Under the pieces are notes generated by a model. It did not search any database and was not told the DNA's origin. It saw nothing but the letters and a program-made list of their open reading frames with translations. Shown here piece by piece: positions 17,956 through 26,793 of a DNA stretch of 64,000 bases (the first letter of the stretch is position 1; every line of letters begins with the position of its first letter). Position numbers and translations under genes: made by a program. The stretch comes from Sphaerothrix epifaneia (lineage in GTDB: Bacteria; Cyanobacteriota; Cyanobacteriia; Phormidesmidales; Phormidesmidaceae): contig NZ_JBHZOL010000102.1 of assembly GCF_042788235.1 (NCBI RefSeq), positions 1 to 64,000 of the forward strand, given 5' to 3'.

Positions 17956-18287
17956 GTTGAGATCTCCTGAATGTCTGTTTTGCTCATGACCAGCGCCAGG
18001 AATTGCCTGGGAAACAGCCTGGGCTAACCTAGTGGCTCTGTCATAAGCTAACGAGAAGTCACAACTGGATTAATCAACCGCAAGAAATAAGCTGGGTAAA
18101 AAGCAGTCAGCCTGTAGGCAGGTGTTAGGGAAGTTAAAACGCTAGCAGCCATCTTGAGCGCTGGTGGCAGCTAGCTGTCGGCCATCTCTACGTCAGCAGG
18201 GGGGAAATCCGCTGGTAGCAGACTCAACGGCGATCGCGCTCAGCGTCACAATAGAGAAAGGAAACCACCCAACCCTCCGTAAATTCC
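17956..18287. promoter_or_regulatory. Divergent spacer between SDR and RemA-like genes
   Basis: This 332-bp stretch should hold the promoters of the minus-strand SDR gene and the plus-strand RemA-like gene. It contains one HIP1-type GGCGATCGCG near 18231. I see no convincing structured element or small ORF. Confidence 0.4.
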
Positions 18288-18662
18288 ATGCGTGTTCAAC
18301 CTTCTACTTTGATTCACTTAGGCTTTGGCAAATATGTTCGCTCTGATCAGGTGACGGCTGTTGTTCCTTTAGAAGGGGCTGAGCGGGGGCCAGGTCAGCG
18401 TACTTTAGTGTATCTAGAAGGGCATAGCCAACCGATTGTGGCGTCTCGGGCTGACGGTTCTTTGGTTCGAGATTTGGTGCAAGATCCCCATGAGGTAACT
18501 CAAGGGCGGCAACAACAAGAAATTTTGAGCGATTTACTGAGCGATCTCAGTGGCGTCAATGCAACCGTTCGCCGAATCTGTCGCGACCAAGGCGGTTTAG
18601 ATTTAGATAGGCTAGAGCGTCGTATTCGCGATGTCATCGACGAAATGCCTCAGGCGGCCTAG
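18288..18662 (+). CDS. RemA-like (DUF370-related) regulatory protein
   Basis: This 124-residue protein begins with LIHLGFGKYVRSDQVTAVVP, which resembles the N-terminal core of RemA/DUF370 proteins, oligomeric DNA-binding regulators of biofilm matrix genes. The second half (RTLVYLEGHSQPIVASRADGS) is less typical, and the C-terminal 45 residues are a charged helical extension. Assignment rests on the N-terminal motif only. The gene converges with glcE, with 13 bp between the stop codons. Confidence 0.5.
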   Translation: MRVQPSTLIHLGFGKYVRSDQVTAVVPLEGAERGPGQRTLVYLEGHSQPIVASRADGSLVRDLVQDPHEVTQGRQQQEILSDLLSDLSGVNATVRRICRDQGGLDLDRLERRIRDVIDEMPQAA

Positions 18663-18675
18663 GGCGAACAAAGCT

Positions 18676-20004
18676 TCAAATGCCGCCGACAAACCGCCCC
18701 GGACTCGAAAGACAATGGGGATCAAACTGGTGTTTAAGCTGCCGCATCAGTTCCAAAGCATTGCCTCTATAGCCCCAGATATCAATTTGCTGCTTAAGTT
18801 CAAGCGGTGCCTGAAGCAACGTTAAAAAACCGCCGAGAGCTTCACAGTGCGATCGCAGTTGCGTAATGGGTTCAGCCGCGATCGCACCTGCTAACCGCAG
18901 CGTACCCAAACCGCTGCCGACATGAATTCGCCCCATGACCTGTAGCTCACCTGGGCGATTAAACCGCTCAATTGCGGCTAAAAACTCAGCGACTTTAGCC
19001 GGAGGAATACCCAGCTTGCAGCTTACGGTGTTAGCTGTTGCCTCTTTGTCAGACCAAAGAATAGCTTGAATTTGGCTCCAAAACTGACCATCAGCCGTTT
19101 GGGTAAACAAGTGCAGTTGCAACTTTAAGCTCTGGCAAAGGGCTTTGAGTTGGTCAACCTGAGCAACCACGCCTGCCTGGATTGTTTGAAATCGAACGGC
19201 CAACCCAGCCGCAGCCGTGTGGCCTAAGGCAGAAAGTAACTCAGCCGACAAGACATCTAGGCTAACAGGTGTCAGTACAGAAGTTTTAAGCGTGCGGCAA
19301 AGCTGAGCGATCGCCGCTGGCGCACCTGTAACCAAAACAGTTTCAGAACTTTCGGGTAGCGGATAAGTGCGAAACGTCACCTGGGAGATCAGAGCCAAAC
19401 TACCATAAGACCCCGTCAGAAGCTTCATCAAATCGTAACCCGCTACGTTTTTAACAACTTGCCCCCCGGCCTTAGCCGTTTGCCCATCGTGCCGCACAAA
19501 ATGGATCCCAATCAGCATGTCGCGGACGCTGTTATAGCGCTGACGCAAAGCGCCTGTATCGGCTGTAGCGACAATGCCGCCCAGTGTTGCCTGGGCTGGA
19601 TAGGCGGGATCAATAGCTAGAAATTGCTGGGTAGCGGCCAAGGTCGTTTGCAAACTCGCAAAGGATAGGCCCGCTTCTGCTGTAAAGACCAAGTCGCCTA
19701 CGGCATGGTGCAGTAAACGGTTGAGTCGGCCTGTGCTAACAACTACATCAACCTGAGTGGCCAAGCCGCCCCAGTGGAGCTTGCTGGCTTGTCCCGCTGG
19801 TAAAATTCGCCAGCCATTCTTGTAAGCACAGCGAACAACCTCCACTAGCTCAGCTTCCGCCTGCGGATAGACCACACAAGGCTGGGGAGCGTTTGCCGCG
19901 ATCGCCTGTTGCAATTTAGCGATCCAAGTAGGTTCGAGTTGCTCCCCCCTAATGACTTGCTGAGGGGTAAGCAAAGCTTCGAGCTGCTGAGCGATCGCGG
20001 CCAT
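18676..20004 (-). CDS. glcE: FAD-binding oxidoreductase, glycolate dehydrogenase GlcE-like
   Basis: This 442-residue protein has the FAD-linked oxidase layout. The PCMH-type FAD domain contains AYKNGWRILPAGQASKLHWGG and ATLGGIVATADTGALRQRY, and GGQVVKNVAGYDLMKLLTGSYG follows, a hallmark of GlcE. The C-terminal cap ends in DPHCLSSPGRFVGG. GlcE is a subunit of the membrane-associated glycolate dehydrogenase that turns photorespiratory glycolate into glyoxylate. The other subunits (GlcD, GlcF) are not in the window; separate glcE loci are usual in cyanobacteria. Confidence 0.85.
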   Translation of the reverse strand: MAAIAQQLEALLTPQQVIRGEQLEPTWIAKLQQAIAANAPQPCVVYPQAEAELVEVVRCAYKNGWRILPAGQASKLHWGGLATQVDVVVSTGRLNRLLHHAVGDLVFTAEAGLSFASLQTTLAATQQFLAIDPAYPAQATLGGIVATADTGALRQRYNSVRDMLIGIHFVRHDGQTAKAGGQVVKNVAGYDLMKLLTGSYGSLALISQVTFRTYPLPESSETVLVTGAPAAIAQLCRTLKTSVLTPVSLDVLSAELLSALGHTAAAGLAVRFQTIQAGVVAQVDQLKALCQSLKLQLHLFTQTADGQFWSQIQAILWSDKEATANTVSCKLGIPPAKVAEFLAAIERFNRPGELQVMGRIHVGSGLGTLRLAGAIAAEPITQLRSHCEALGGFLTLLQAPLELKQQIDIWGYRGNALELMRQLKHQFDPHCLSSPGRFVGGI

Positions 20005-20091
20005 TGCGAATGTAACTTATCTAAAGCAATCAACTTTCAGTGTACGCTGTTAGCTCCCTCACAGGACTGAAAGTTTTAGCTTTAGCCAGAT

Positions 20092-20889
20092 TCAGTCAAT
20101 GCTAATGGATTGGGGGCCAGAGCCAACCGTTTCTGCTGTTGTTGGAACTCGCACCTCGCGGTAATCGGCATAAAGGCGATCGCGCCAGCTAAAGAAAGGA
20201 CGATAAGCCGGATCGTCTGCTAACCCAGGCACCCCTTTGCCACAAATGCCATCAGGCAGATCAACATACTGCTTATCAGGAAACTTGATATACATCGATA
20301 AGCCAGCCACCGCAAAATCGGCCAAAGTTGGCTGCTCACCAACCAGGTAAGGACGCTCCTGTAGTAGCAAACGCAGGGCTGCCAGGTTTTGTTGCAAAAT
20401 TCCATGAGCCGCCTTGACAGCTTCAGTGCCAAACCCAATACCTGTACCCAGTAGGCTCAGTACGTCTCCAGGCACAGCCCCGACCAAGCTTTTGAGCAGC
20501 TCCGGCGTGGAAGCTGGCAGCAGTGCAGTGCGAAAATTGGGGTGCTGGTTGAAGGCACCAATCATGGCAGTACGAGCGTTCAGCCCAATAGATTCGTCCG
20601 CCCAAGCTTCCATGATCAAACAGAGTCCTCTTTCTGTGGGCGTGGTTGGCAGAATGGGACGCTCAGGATATTTCTCATCTAGATAGTGAGCGATCGCTGT
20701 TGAATCGGGAATGACCTCATTTTCGTCTTTCAAAACCGGAACTTGCCGCTGTCCGGACATGCGATAGAGATCGATTTGACCCACACCCGGCGCTACCTCA
20801 ACTTTGCGATAAGGCAGTTGCTTGTAATCTAAAATGAGACGGACTTTTTCACTGTAATGTGATCCTTCAAACTGATACAGTTCCAGCAT
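20092..20889 (-). CDS. Glutathione S-transferase family protein
   Basis: This 265-residue protein has a thioredoxin-like N-terminal domain (MLELYQFEGSHYSEKVRLIL, then RQVPVLKDENEVIPDSTAI with the cis-Pro glutathione site). An all-helical C-terminal domain contains RPYLVGEQPTLADFAVAGL. The active-site region SHYSEK has Ser rather than Cys. ATG 20889 is chosen because TGGAG lies 10 nt upstream; an in-frame start 15 codons earlier has no such support. The substrate is unknown; an oxidative-stress or detoxification role is typical of the family. Confidence 0.87.
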   Translation of the reverse strand: MLELYQFEGSHYSEKVRLILDYKQLPYRKVEVAPGVGQIDLYRMSGQRQVPVLKDENEVIPDSTAIAHYLDEKYPERPILPTTPTERGLCLIMEAWADESIGLNARTAMIGAFNQHPNFRTALLPASTPELLKSLVGAVPGDVLSLLGTGIGFGTEAVKAAHGILQQNLAALRLLLQERPYLVGEQPTLADFAVAGLSMYIKFPDKQYVDLPDGICGKGVPGLADDPAYRPFFSWRDRLYADYREVRVPTTAETVGSGPQSISID

Positions 20890-21056
20890 TGCGATTTTTC
20901 TCCACTCAGGCAATAGCGCTATTTCCCTAGCCAAACATAGCGCAGAGTTCGCCTCTTTCTCAGCGTTGGAGTAAAAATCTATCTTTGGATACGGCGCTTA
21001 GCCAGCGTTCTATTTTCAACGGCTGATGACCTTGTCAGACCCAGTCCCGCTGAGGG

Positions 21057-22625
21057 CTAAAAATTTTGGGCGACTGCTACCGTGGTCACTTCTTCGGCAA
21101 GCTGTGGCAAGCTAACCACATAGCGGTAGCCACTTTCCAAAGAGCCTTGCAGCGTTAAAGAGCCACCATGAATTTCGGTCAGTTGGCGGCTGAGCAAAAG
21201 GCCCAACCCTTCTCGAGAAATTTCGGCCTTCGTGGCTTCTGAGGCTTCTAGCATCGTTTGCAGATTGGCTTCTAAGCTCAGGTCTGGTTTGGCACCTACT
21301 GGGTAGCTATAGCGGGGATCTACAACTACTTGCTCATTCAAAGAAATTTCTAGAAGCTGATCGAGCGATAAAATTGACTGCGGTAAACCTTCTCCGAGCC
21401 AGGGATGTGAAAACCAAACAGCGATATTCAGGCGATCGCCCTTGCGAGAAATATGGAGGCGTACAGTGCCCCCTTCACTGGCCAAGCGAATGACGCTATA
21501 GACCAGATGGTAAATTAACTGCTTGATCTTGCTTTTGTCTAAAACCCAAATGCGAGAGCCCGGTTCAACCGACAAGCTAATGCTTTGGTCTTGTTGCTGA
21601 GCCAGAGGCTCTAAACTACCGATCGCTTGTTGGCTAAGCATCTCCACATCTGCGGGGGCTAGGCTCAGTTGCCGATAGTCTTCTTGAGAAGTTCCTAAGC
21701 CAATGATTTCATCCATCAGGTTTAGCACTGTCTGGCTGCTATTGCGGATGATACCGGCATATTCCTTTTGCTTTTGGGTCAGCGGTCCGTAAATTTCCCG
21801 ACTCAGCATACTGGCCATCCCCATAATGGAGGTGAGCGGGTTACGCAGTTCCTGAGTTAGCTGAGCAATCAGTTCAATGCGAACGGCATTGATAGTAGAT
21901 TGCAAAGAAGTTTCAGCTTTGGGTTGAAAGCTAAGGGCTGAGGTCGCAGGTGCCTGATCGCGGGAGGTTGCTTGAAATAAGCGATCGCGCTCAAACTCGC
22001 TAATGCTCCAGCGGGCGTTGAGTTCTAAAAACGCCGTGTCTTGAGCCGTGAACTGTCGAGGTACCAAGTCCATGACTGCTAAGCTGCCAACACACTCACC
22101 GCTAGAAATCATTAGCGGCACACCCAAATAAGATCGAATGCCGTAATGCTGTACTAGGCGACTTTGAGCAAATTCAGGGTGTTTGGCAATGTCTTCTACC
22201 GTTAAGACCTTAGCACTATCAATAACCTGAGAGCATAAGGCTTCTTGCCGAGGCAAGCGACGTGAGGCGGCTAGCTGGTTCATCAAGCCTAGCTGCGAAA
22301 GACCCACAGCTGACTTAAAAAACTGAAAGCCGCGATCAGCAACGCTGAAAACGCAAATAGGAACGGCTAAAATTCGAGCGGCAGTTTGAGTGGCTTCGTC
22401 AAAAACAGGAATGCTTTCGTCACTGAGCAATCCCAACTCTTGAATAGCGCGAAAACGCTGTTGTTCCGAATCTACAGGTAATGGTTTGTCCATGTGGCAT
22501 GTCAAATTTTCACATGACTGAATAAGTGACATGCTAGTACCCATGACATATCTAGCACTTTGCTTCATTGACTCCGGTTGCACATCAAAAGCATTACAAT
22601 TCAAGCATTCCCTAGTGTTGAGCAT
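21057..22625 (-). CDS. GAF-domain histidine kinase homologue lacking the phospho-acceptor His
   Basis: This 522-residue protein has a GAF domain (about 50-215), a DHp-like helical hairpin and a C-terminal HATPase-like domain. The H-box reads LTQELRNPLTSIMG, so Gln258 replaces the phosphorylated His of canonical HELRNPLT. The N-box (LIYHLVYSVIRLASEGG) lacks its Asn and no DxGxG G1 box is visible. Only the G2-like GLGLLLSRQLTEIHGG is well kept. It is therefore probably not an active kinase; it may act as a ligand-sensing scaffold or partner. The start is uncertain: M45 (22493, MDKPLPVDSEQQR) is a plausible shorter start. Confidence 0.82.
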   Translation of the reverse strand: MLNTRECLNCNAFDVQPESMKQSARYVMGTSMSLIQSCENLTCHMDKPLPVDSEQQRFRAIQELGLLSDESIPVFDEATQTAARILAVPICVFSVADRGFQFFKSAVGLSQLGLMNQLAASRRLPRQEALCSQVIDSAKVLTVEDIAKHPEFAQSRLVQHYGIRSYLGVPLMISSGECVGSLAVMDLVPRQFTAQDTAFLELNARWSISEFERDRLFQATSRDQAPATSALSFQPKAETSLQSTINAVRIELIAQLTQELRNPLTSIMGMASMLSREIYGPLTQKQKEYAGIIRNSSQTVLNLMDEIIGLGTSQEDYRQLSLAPADVEMLSQQAIGSLEPLAQQQDQSISLSVEPGSRIWVLDKSKIKQLIYHLVYSVIRLASEGGTVRLHISRKGDRLNIAVWFSHPWLGEGLPQSILSLDQLLEISLNEQVVVDPRYSYPVGAKPDLSLEANLQTMLEASEATKAEISREGLGLLLSRQLTEIHGGSLTLQGSLESGYRYVVSLPQLAEEVTTVAVAQNF

Positions 22626-23136
22626 CTTAAACCTAAGAAAGGCAGGCGCTTTGCTAGAGAATGTGCCTAAAATTGCAGAGCTTTATTTTTAAGATTAAGT
22701 AGAAATGCTGGCGTCAGCAATACCTAATTCAGCACCGAAAAAGTCAAAGCTGTCAAAGCATTTTTGGGTAAAAGTGACGATAAAGAACTTGTAAAAAAAT
22801 GCAGCATTCAGAGGCAATTCTTCAAGTTTAGATTAAGCGCAAAAACCCTTTTTGATAAAAAACTTTAAGTTCAGGCGACCCTAAGCGCTATCCCCCCAAA
22901 AGTAGAGTGAATTTGGCTTTTCTGGTTCACCCTTGGAGTAGCCCGCATTTTTTAGCTTTTTGTTAAAGCCATCTAAAAAGCTTGAATTCGTCGCTAGCTG
23001 GCAAAAAACGTCACCGTTAGGAAAGGACTAAAAGGCTTTTGGACAGCGGCGATCGCCAAATGATTTTCGCTAAGAGCTAAATTGATTTTAGTCAGTCAGC
23101 AATTATCAAACAAAGTATTTAGAAGTGTTTCAGTTT
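22626..23136. other. 511-bp spacer with no supported gene
   Basis: A+T-rich stretch between two minus-strand genes (gun4 is downstream in coordinates, upstream in transcription). It should hold the promoter of the GAF protein gene near 22626-22800. I see no ORF with coding character, no clear terminator and no repeat. Confidence 0.4.
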
Positions 23137-23859
23137 TTAGCTCCAAACCGGATGCGTCAAAAGTGAAGCCATGGCTCGAACGCCTCGCAGTTGATTAGAA
23201 AGGGGTAAATGCCCCTCAGGAGCTGATAAATCCCAAATAAATTCGTTAGGATAGCGAGTCCAGGCATTGCCTTTTTTCCAGGCAATTTTCTCCCAAAGTT
23301 TTTCCCAATTTTGATTATTGCTTAGCCATATTTGTCGCTGTTTTGAAAAGCCAAATCTACCTTCTGAATAGACCTGCCAAAGCTGATCTAAGGTGTTTAA
23401 ATCTTGGCCAGGAAAATTTTCGACTTCTGTAAAGTATAGCCAGCCTCGTTGAACAGCCCCCGATCCGGCTAGCTCACAGAGTTTCTTTAGGGTAAGGCGA
23501 TCTGCCGCTTCGAAGTCTTGACGCAGCAAAGACTGCTGCAACTCGCTATAGTCTAGCCCTTTGTCTGAAAGAGGGGTGACTAAACCGTCAGGCCAGTGGG
23601 CTTGCAAAAAAGTTTTTGCCTGGGGAGCATGACTCTGCCACAACAGCCGATAAGCGGTGCCATCTAGATAAGTGATAGCGGGCTGCTGACGTCTAGCTAG
23701 CAAAAAATCCATGAGAGGCTGTAGCCCTGGCTCCTCTAGCGTGGCTAATTGGTGAAGGATGGAGAGCTGTTTTTTGGGATTATCAACCTGTAGTTGAGTA
23801 AGAAGTTCGGCAATGAAGTTTGAGTCTGTGGGCACGGAGTTAGCGGCAAAGCTGCTCAT
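23137..23859 (-). CDS. gun4: GUN4, regulator of magnesium chelatase
   Basis: GUN4 binds protoporphyrin IX and Mg-protoporphyrin IX and stimulates magnesium chelatase at the branch point of chlorophyll synthesis. The 240-residue product matches the cyanobacterial type: an N-terminal helical bundle (about 15-90, DNPKKQLSILHQLATLEEPG), then the GUN4 core (about 100-240). The core contains LDYSELQQSLLRQDFEAAD, LKKLCELAG, GFSKQRQIW and WDLSAPEGHLPLSNQLRGV. The protein ends at HPVWS, slightly shorter than the Synechocystis homologue as I remember it. No chelatase subunit is adjacent. Confidence 0.92.
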   Translation of the reverse strand: MSSFAANSVPTDSNFIAELLTQLQVDNPKKQLSILHQLATLEEPGLQPLMDFLLARRQQPAITYLDGTAYRLLWQSHAPQAKTFLQAHWPDGLVTPLSDKGLDYSELQQSLLRQDFEAADRLTLKKLCELAGSGAVQRGWLYFTEVENFPGQDLNTLDQLWQVYSEGRFGFSKQRQIWLSNNQNWEKLWEKIAWKKGNAWTRYPNEFIWDLSAPEGHLPLSNQLRGVRAMASLLTHPVWS

Positions 23860-24103
23860 ATCAAAACGGCAATCGTGTTTTTAAGGGTATTTTTTATAGT
23901 CGGTATAGCCTGGTAGCTACCTCTGTGCGGAGCATGAGCCAATCGCTCACAGGCAGCGCAAAGCCGCTTTGAACAACGAAAGCGATCGCCTCAAGAGCTA
24001 TCGCTAAGGTTATCCAGATTCCATAAGGCGCTACTCACTTCCCCTATCGATCATAGAGGGGATCGACCCTTCAGACTAGAGGCAATTGGCAACTCGTTCT
24101 TTT

Positions 24104-24763
24104 CTACTCTTCATCATGGGGTGGACGGTAGCCATGTTCAAAAGCAAAGCGAATTAGCTGTGAGCGATTTTCTAAAGAGAGTTTGCTCAGAATGTTGCTC
24201 AAATGAGTTTGTACGGTTCGAGGACTAATAAACAGGCGATCGCCAATTTGCTTATTGGTGTATCCCTGAATCACTTCCCAAAAGACTTTTTCCTCTGCAG
24301 GCGTAAGGGGCAAGGGTTGAGGAGGATTGGCATCAGACGAATCAGCATGGACGTTGGCTTGCTGGATTAACCGTACGATTTCCGTATGGATGCGGCGCGA
24401 TCGCTCTAGTTGGGCTTCAATTTTGGCCACCAGTTCGCGCGGATGGAACGGTTTAACCAGATAATCATCGCCGCCAATGTTGTGGCCTTGCACCCGATCG
24501 TCAACTTCGCCGCGACTAGACAAAAAGATAAAAGGAACAAGCTGGCCAATGCGGCTTGAGCGCAAACGACCGCAAAATTCAAAGCCGTCCATCTCTGGCA
24601 TTACCACGTCTGAAACGACCAGATCGGGCGGTTCCTCCTCAAACAGGGTCAGTGCTTCAACCCCAGAAGCTGCACCTCGCACTATATAGCCGCGATCTTC
24701 TAAGTGCCGGGTGAGGGCAGTTCGTAAGGTAATATCGTCATCAACTAATAAAATTCTTTTCAT
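24104..24763 (-). CDS. NarL/LuxR-type response regulator
   Basis: This 219-residue two-component transcription factor has a receiver domain (about 2-120) with acidic pocket LLVDDD, phospho-acceptor Asp in LVVSDVVMPEMDGFE and the conserved Lys in YLVKPFHP. A linker follows, then a LuxR-type helix-turn-helix (LTPAEEKVFWEVIQGYTNKQ and SPRTVQTHLSNILSKL). All receiver residues are intact. No partner kinase is adjacent; the degenerate GAF kinase homologue lies 1.5 kb away beyond gun4. Similar regulators are common in cyanobacteria, but I cannot assign an orthologue. Confidence 0.9.
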   Translation of the reverse strand: MKRILLVDDDITLRTALTRHLEDRGYIVRGAASGVEALTLFEEEPPDLVVSDVVMPEMDGFEFCGRLRSSRIGQLVPFIFLSSRGEVDDRVQGHNIGGDDYLVKPFHPRELVAKIEAQLERSRRIHTEIVRLIQQANVHADSSDANPPQPLPLTPAEEKVFWEVIQGYTNKQIGDRLFISPRTVQTHLSNILSKLSLENRSQLIRFAFEHGYRPPHDEE

Positions 24764-24878
24764 CCGTCTTAATCAGAAACGGTTGTGAAGAGCTATGGCT
24801 TTTACCATAAACAACTTAGGAAGCTACTGAATGTTTTGTGGATTATTCTCCACGATATCTAGCAGTTGCCTAGCGTCG

Positions 24879-24898
24879 ACTGTAGTCAAATCTACAGT
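24879..24898 (+). promoter_or_regulatory. NtcA-type site upstream of icd
   Basis: GTA-N8-TAC at 24882-24895 sits inside the perfect palindrome ACTGTAG-N6-CTACAGT. A TACCTA sequence begins 22 bp downstream, close to the spacing of NtcA-activated promoters, although it is a poor -10 hexamer. icd starts 131 bp downstream. NtcA senses 2-oxoglutarate, the product of this enzyme, and icd is a known NtcA target in other cyanobacteria. Confidence 0.65.
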
Positions 24899-25029
24899 TT
24901 GAAACAAAGTTACAGCATACCTAAGAATTAGGAATGTCGTCAGCGGCTGCACTGGCTCGTTGAGTTGCTGCAACGATGGCTGATACTAGGTAAACATCGT
25001 AAATCAGACTAGCCGAACTAACCAACTTT

Positions 25030-26454
25030 ATGTACCAAAAGATTTCGCCGCCTGAAACAGGCCATAAAATTACTTTCCAGAATGGTGAGCCCGTCGTCCC
25101 CGATGATCCTATTATTCCCTTTATTCGCGGAGACGGTACAGGCGTTGATATTTGGCCTGCGACTCAAAAGGTTTTAGATGCAGCAGTTGCGGCTGCTTAC
25201 GGCAATCAACGTCAGATTGTTTGGTTTAAAGTTTATGCCGGGGATGAAGCGTGTGATCAGTACGGCACTTATCAGTATTTGCCGGAAGACACTTTGCAGG
25301 CTATCCGGGACTATGGCGTTGCGATCAAAGGCCCCCTGACGACACCAGTGGGGGGTGGCATTCGCTCTCTTAACGTGGCTCTGCGCCAAATTAATGATCT
25401 CTATGCCTGTGTCCGCCCTTGTCGCTACTATCCGGGTACCCCTTCGCCCCATAAGCAGCCAGAAAAGCTAGATGTCATTGTTTACCGAGAAAATACCGAA
25501 GATATTTACTTGGGTATTGAATGGAAACAGGGCAGTGAAATTAGCGATCGCTTAATCAAACTACTCAACACTGATTTGATCCCAGCTACCCCAGAACATG
25601 GCACTAAGCAAATTCCATGGGATTCGGGCATTGGGATCAAACCGATTAGCAAAACCGGATCACAGCGGCTAGTCCGACGAGCCATCAAGCACGCGCTTCG
25701 CTTACCCAAAGCGAAACAGATGGTGACGCTGGTTCATAAAGGCAACATTATGAAGTACACCGAAGGCGCGTTTCGCGATTGGGGGTACGAACTGGCCACC
25801 AGTGAGTTTCGGCAAGTATGCGTGACGGAGCGTGAGTCTTGGGTACTGAGCAATAAAGAAAAAAATCCAGACATTTCAGTTGATGAAAATGCCCGCAAAA
25901 TCGAACCGGGCTACGACTCACTCACACCTGAAAAGCAGGCAGCGGTACAAGCAGAAGTCACGCAGATTTTAGAGAGTATTTGGGAAAGTCACGGCCAGGG
26001 GCAGTGGCAAGACAAAATCATGGTGAATGATCGCATTGCCGATAGTATTTTTCAGCAAATTCAGACCCGCCCAGATGAATATTCCATCTTGGCAACCATG
26101 AACTTAAATGGCGACTATCTTTCAGATGCAGCGGCGGCCATTGTCGGTGGTTTGGGGATGGGGCCAGGAGCCAACATTGGGGATCAGTGCGCCATTTTTG
26201 AAGCGACACACGGTACAGCTCCTAAACATGCTGGACTCGATCGCATTAACCCTGGCTCACTCATCCTATCGGGGGTCATGATGCTAGAGTATCTGGGCTG
26301 GCAGGAAGCTGCAGACCTGATTCGGCAGGGCATCAGCGCGGCGATCGCGAACCAGGAAGTAACCTACGATCTGGCGCGGATGATGGATCCGCCAGTCGAG
26401 CCACTGAAGTGTTCAGAGTTTGCTGAAGCCATTATTCGCCGCTTTAAGCAGTAG
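25030..26454 (+). CDS. icd: NADP-dependent isocitrate dehydrogenase
   Basis: Oxidises isocitrate to 2-oxoglutarate with NADP+, supplying the carbon skeleton for ammonium assimilation. The product has 474 residues, longer than the E. coli enzyme (416) because of the cyanobacterial insert around ITKNPD-type sequence (here NKEKNPDISVDENARKIEP). Motifs: FIRGDGTGVDIW, the substrate loop GGGIRSLNVALRQ, YRENTEDIYLGIEW, VHKGNIMKYTEGAFRDWGY and NLNGDYLSDAAAAIVGGLG. In cyanobacteria, whose TCA cycle is atypical, this is the main source of 2-oxoglutarate. Control by NtcA is likely from the upstream palindrome. Confidence 0.96.
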   Translation: MYQKISPPETGHKITFQNGEPVVPDDPIIPFIRGDGTGVDIWPATQKVLDAAVAAAYGNQRQIVWFKVYAGDEACDQYGTYQYLPEDTLQAIRDYGVAIKGPLTTPVGGGIRSLNVALRQINDLYACVRPCRYYPGTPSPHKQPEKLDVIVYRENTEDIYLGIEWKQGSEISDRLIKLLNTDLIPATPEHGTKQIPWDSGIGIKPISKTGSQRLVRRAIKHALRLPKAKQMVTLVHKGNIMKYTEGAFRDWGYELATSEFRQVCVTERESWVLSNKEKNPDISVDENARKIEPGYDSLTPEKQAAVQAEVTQILESIWESHGQGQWQDKIMVNDRIADSIFQQIQTRPDEYSILATMNLNGDYLSDAAAAIVGGLGMGPGANIGDQCAIFEATHGTAPKHAGLDRINPGSLILSGVMMLEYLGWQEAADLIRQGISAAIANQEVTYDLARMMDPPVEPLKCSEFAEAIIRRFKQ

Positions 26455-26677
26455 GCAGTCGCGATCGCCGCGTGGCGCTTTCGTCGTCCATCCTCTGGAA
26501 ACTTGGCGATTGTCAAATCTGAGCTGAGGCTATGGGCGGCTGAGGTATGGCTGTAGCCACCAGCGTTGAGATCCTTCAACGCCTGAAAGCTACTGACAGA
26601 GAGCTTTCATTCTGCCCTCTGCCCTTGGCCTGTTACCTTTAGCAATACCTCTAGTCTGCCAAACACCTTCCTTTGTA

Positions 26678-26734
26678 AGTTCCCCTTTGCCAAGTAAGGA
26701 CACTCTGGATCTGTTGCCTTGGCAAAGGGGAACT
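26678..26734. terminator. 17-bp perfect inverted repeat between convergent genes
   Basis: AGTTCCCCTTTGCCAAG (26678-26694) is the exact reverse complement of CTTGGCAAAGGGGAACT (26718-26734), with a 23-nt loop. It lies 224 bp after icd and 60 bp beyond the end of the convergent membrane protein gene. No T-tract follows on either strand, so it may be a dispersed repeat or a 3'-end stabiliser rather than a classical terminator. Confidence 0.6.
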
Positions 26735-26793
26735 AGCGAGAATTTTGAAGCCAGACACCCCCCTCTATCGCTGAATTAATTGGGGTCAAAGGC

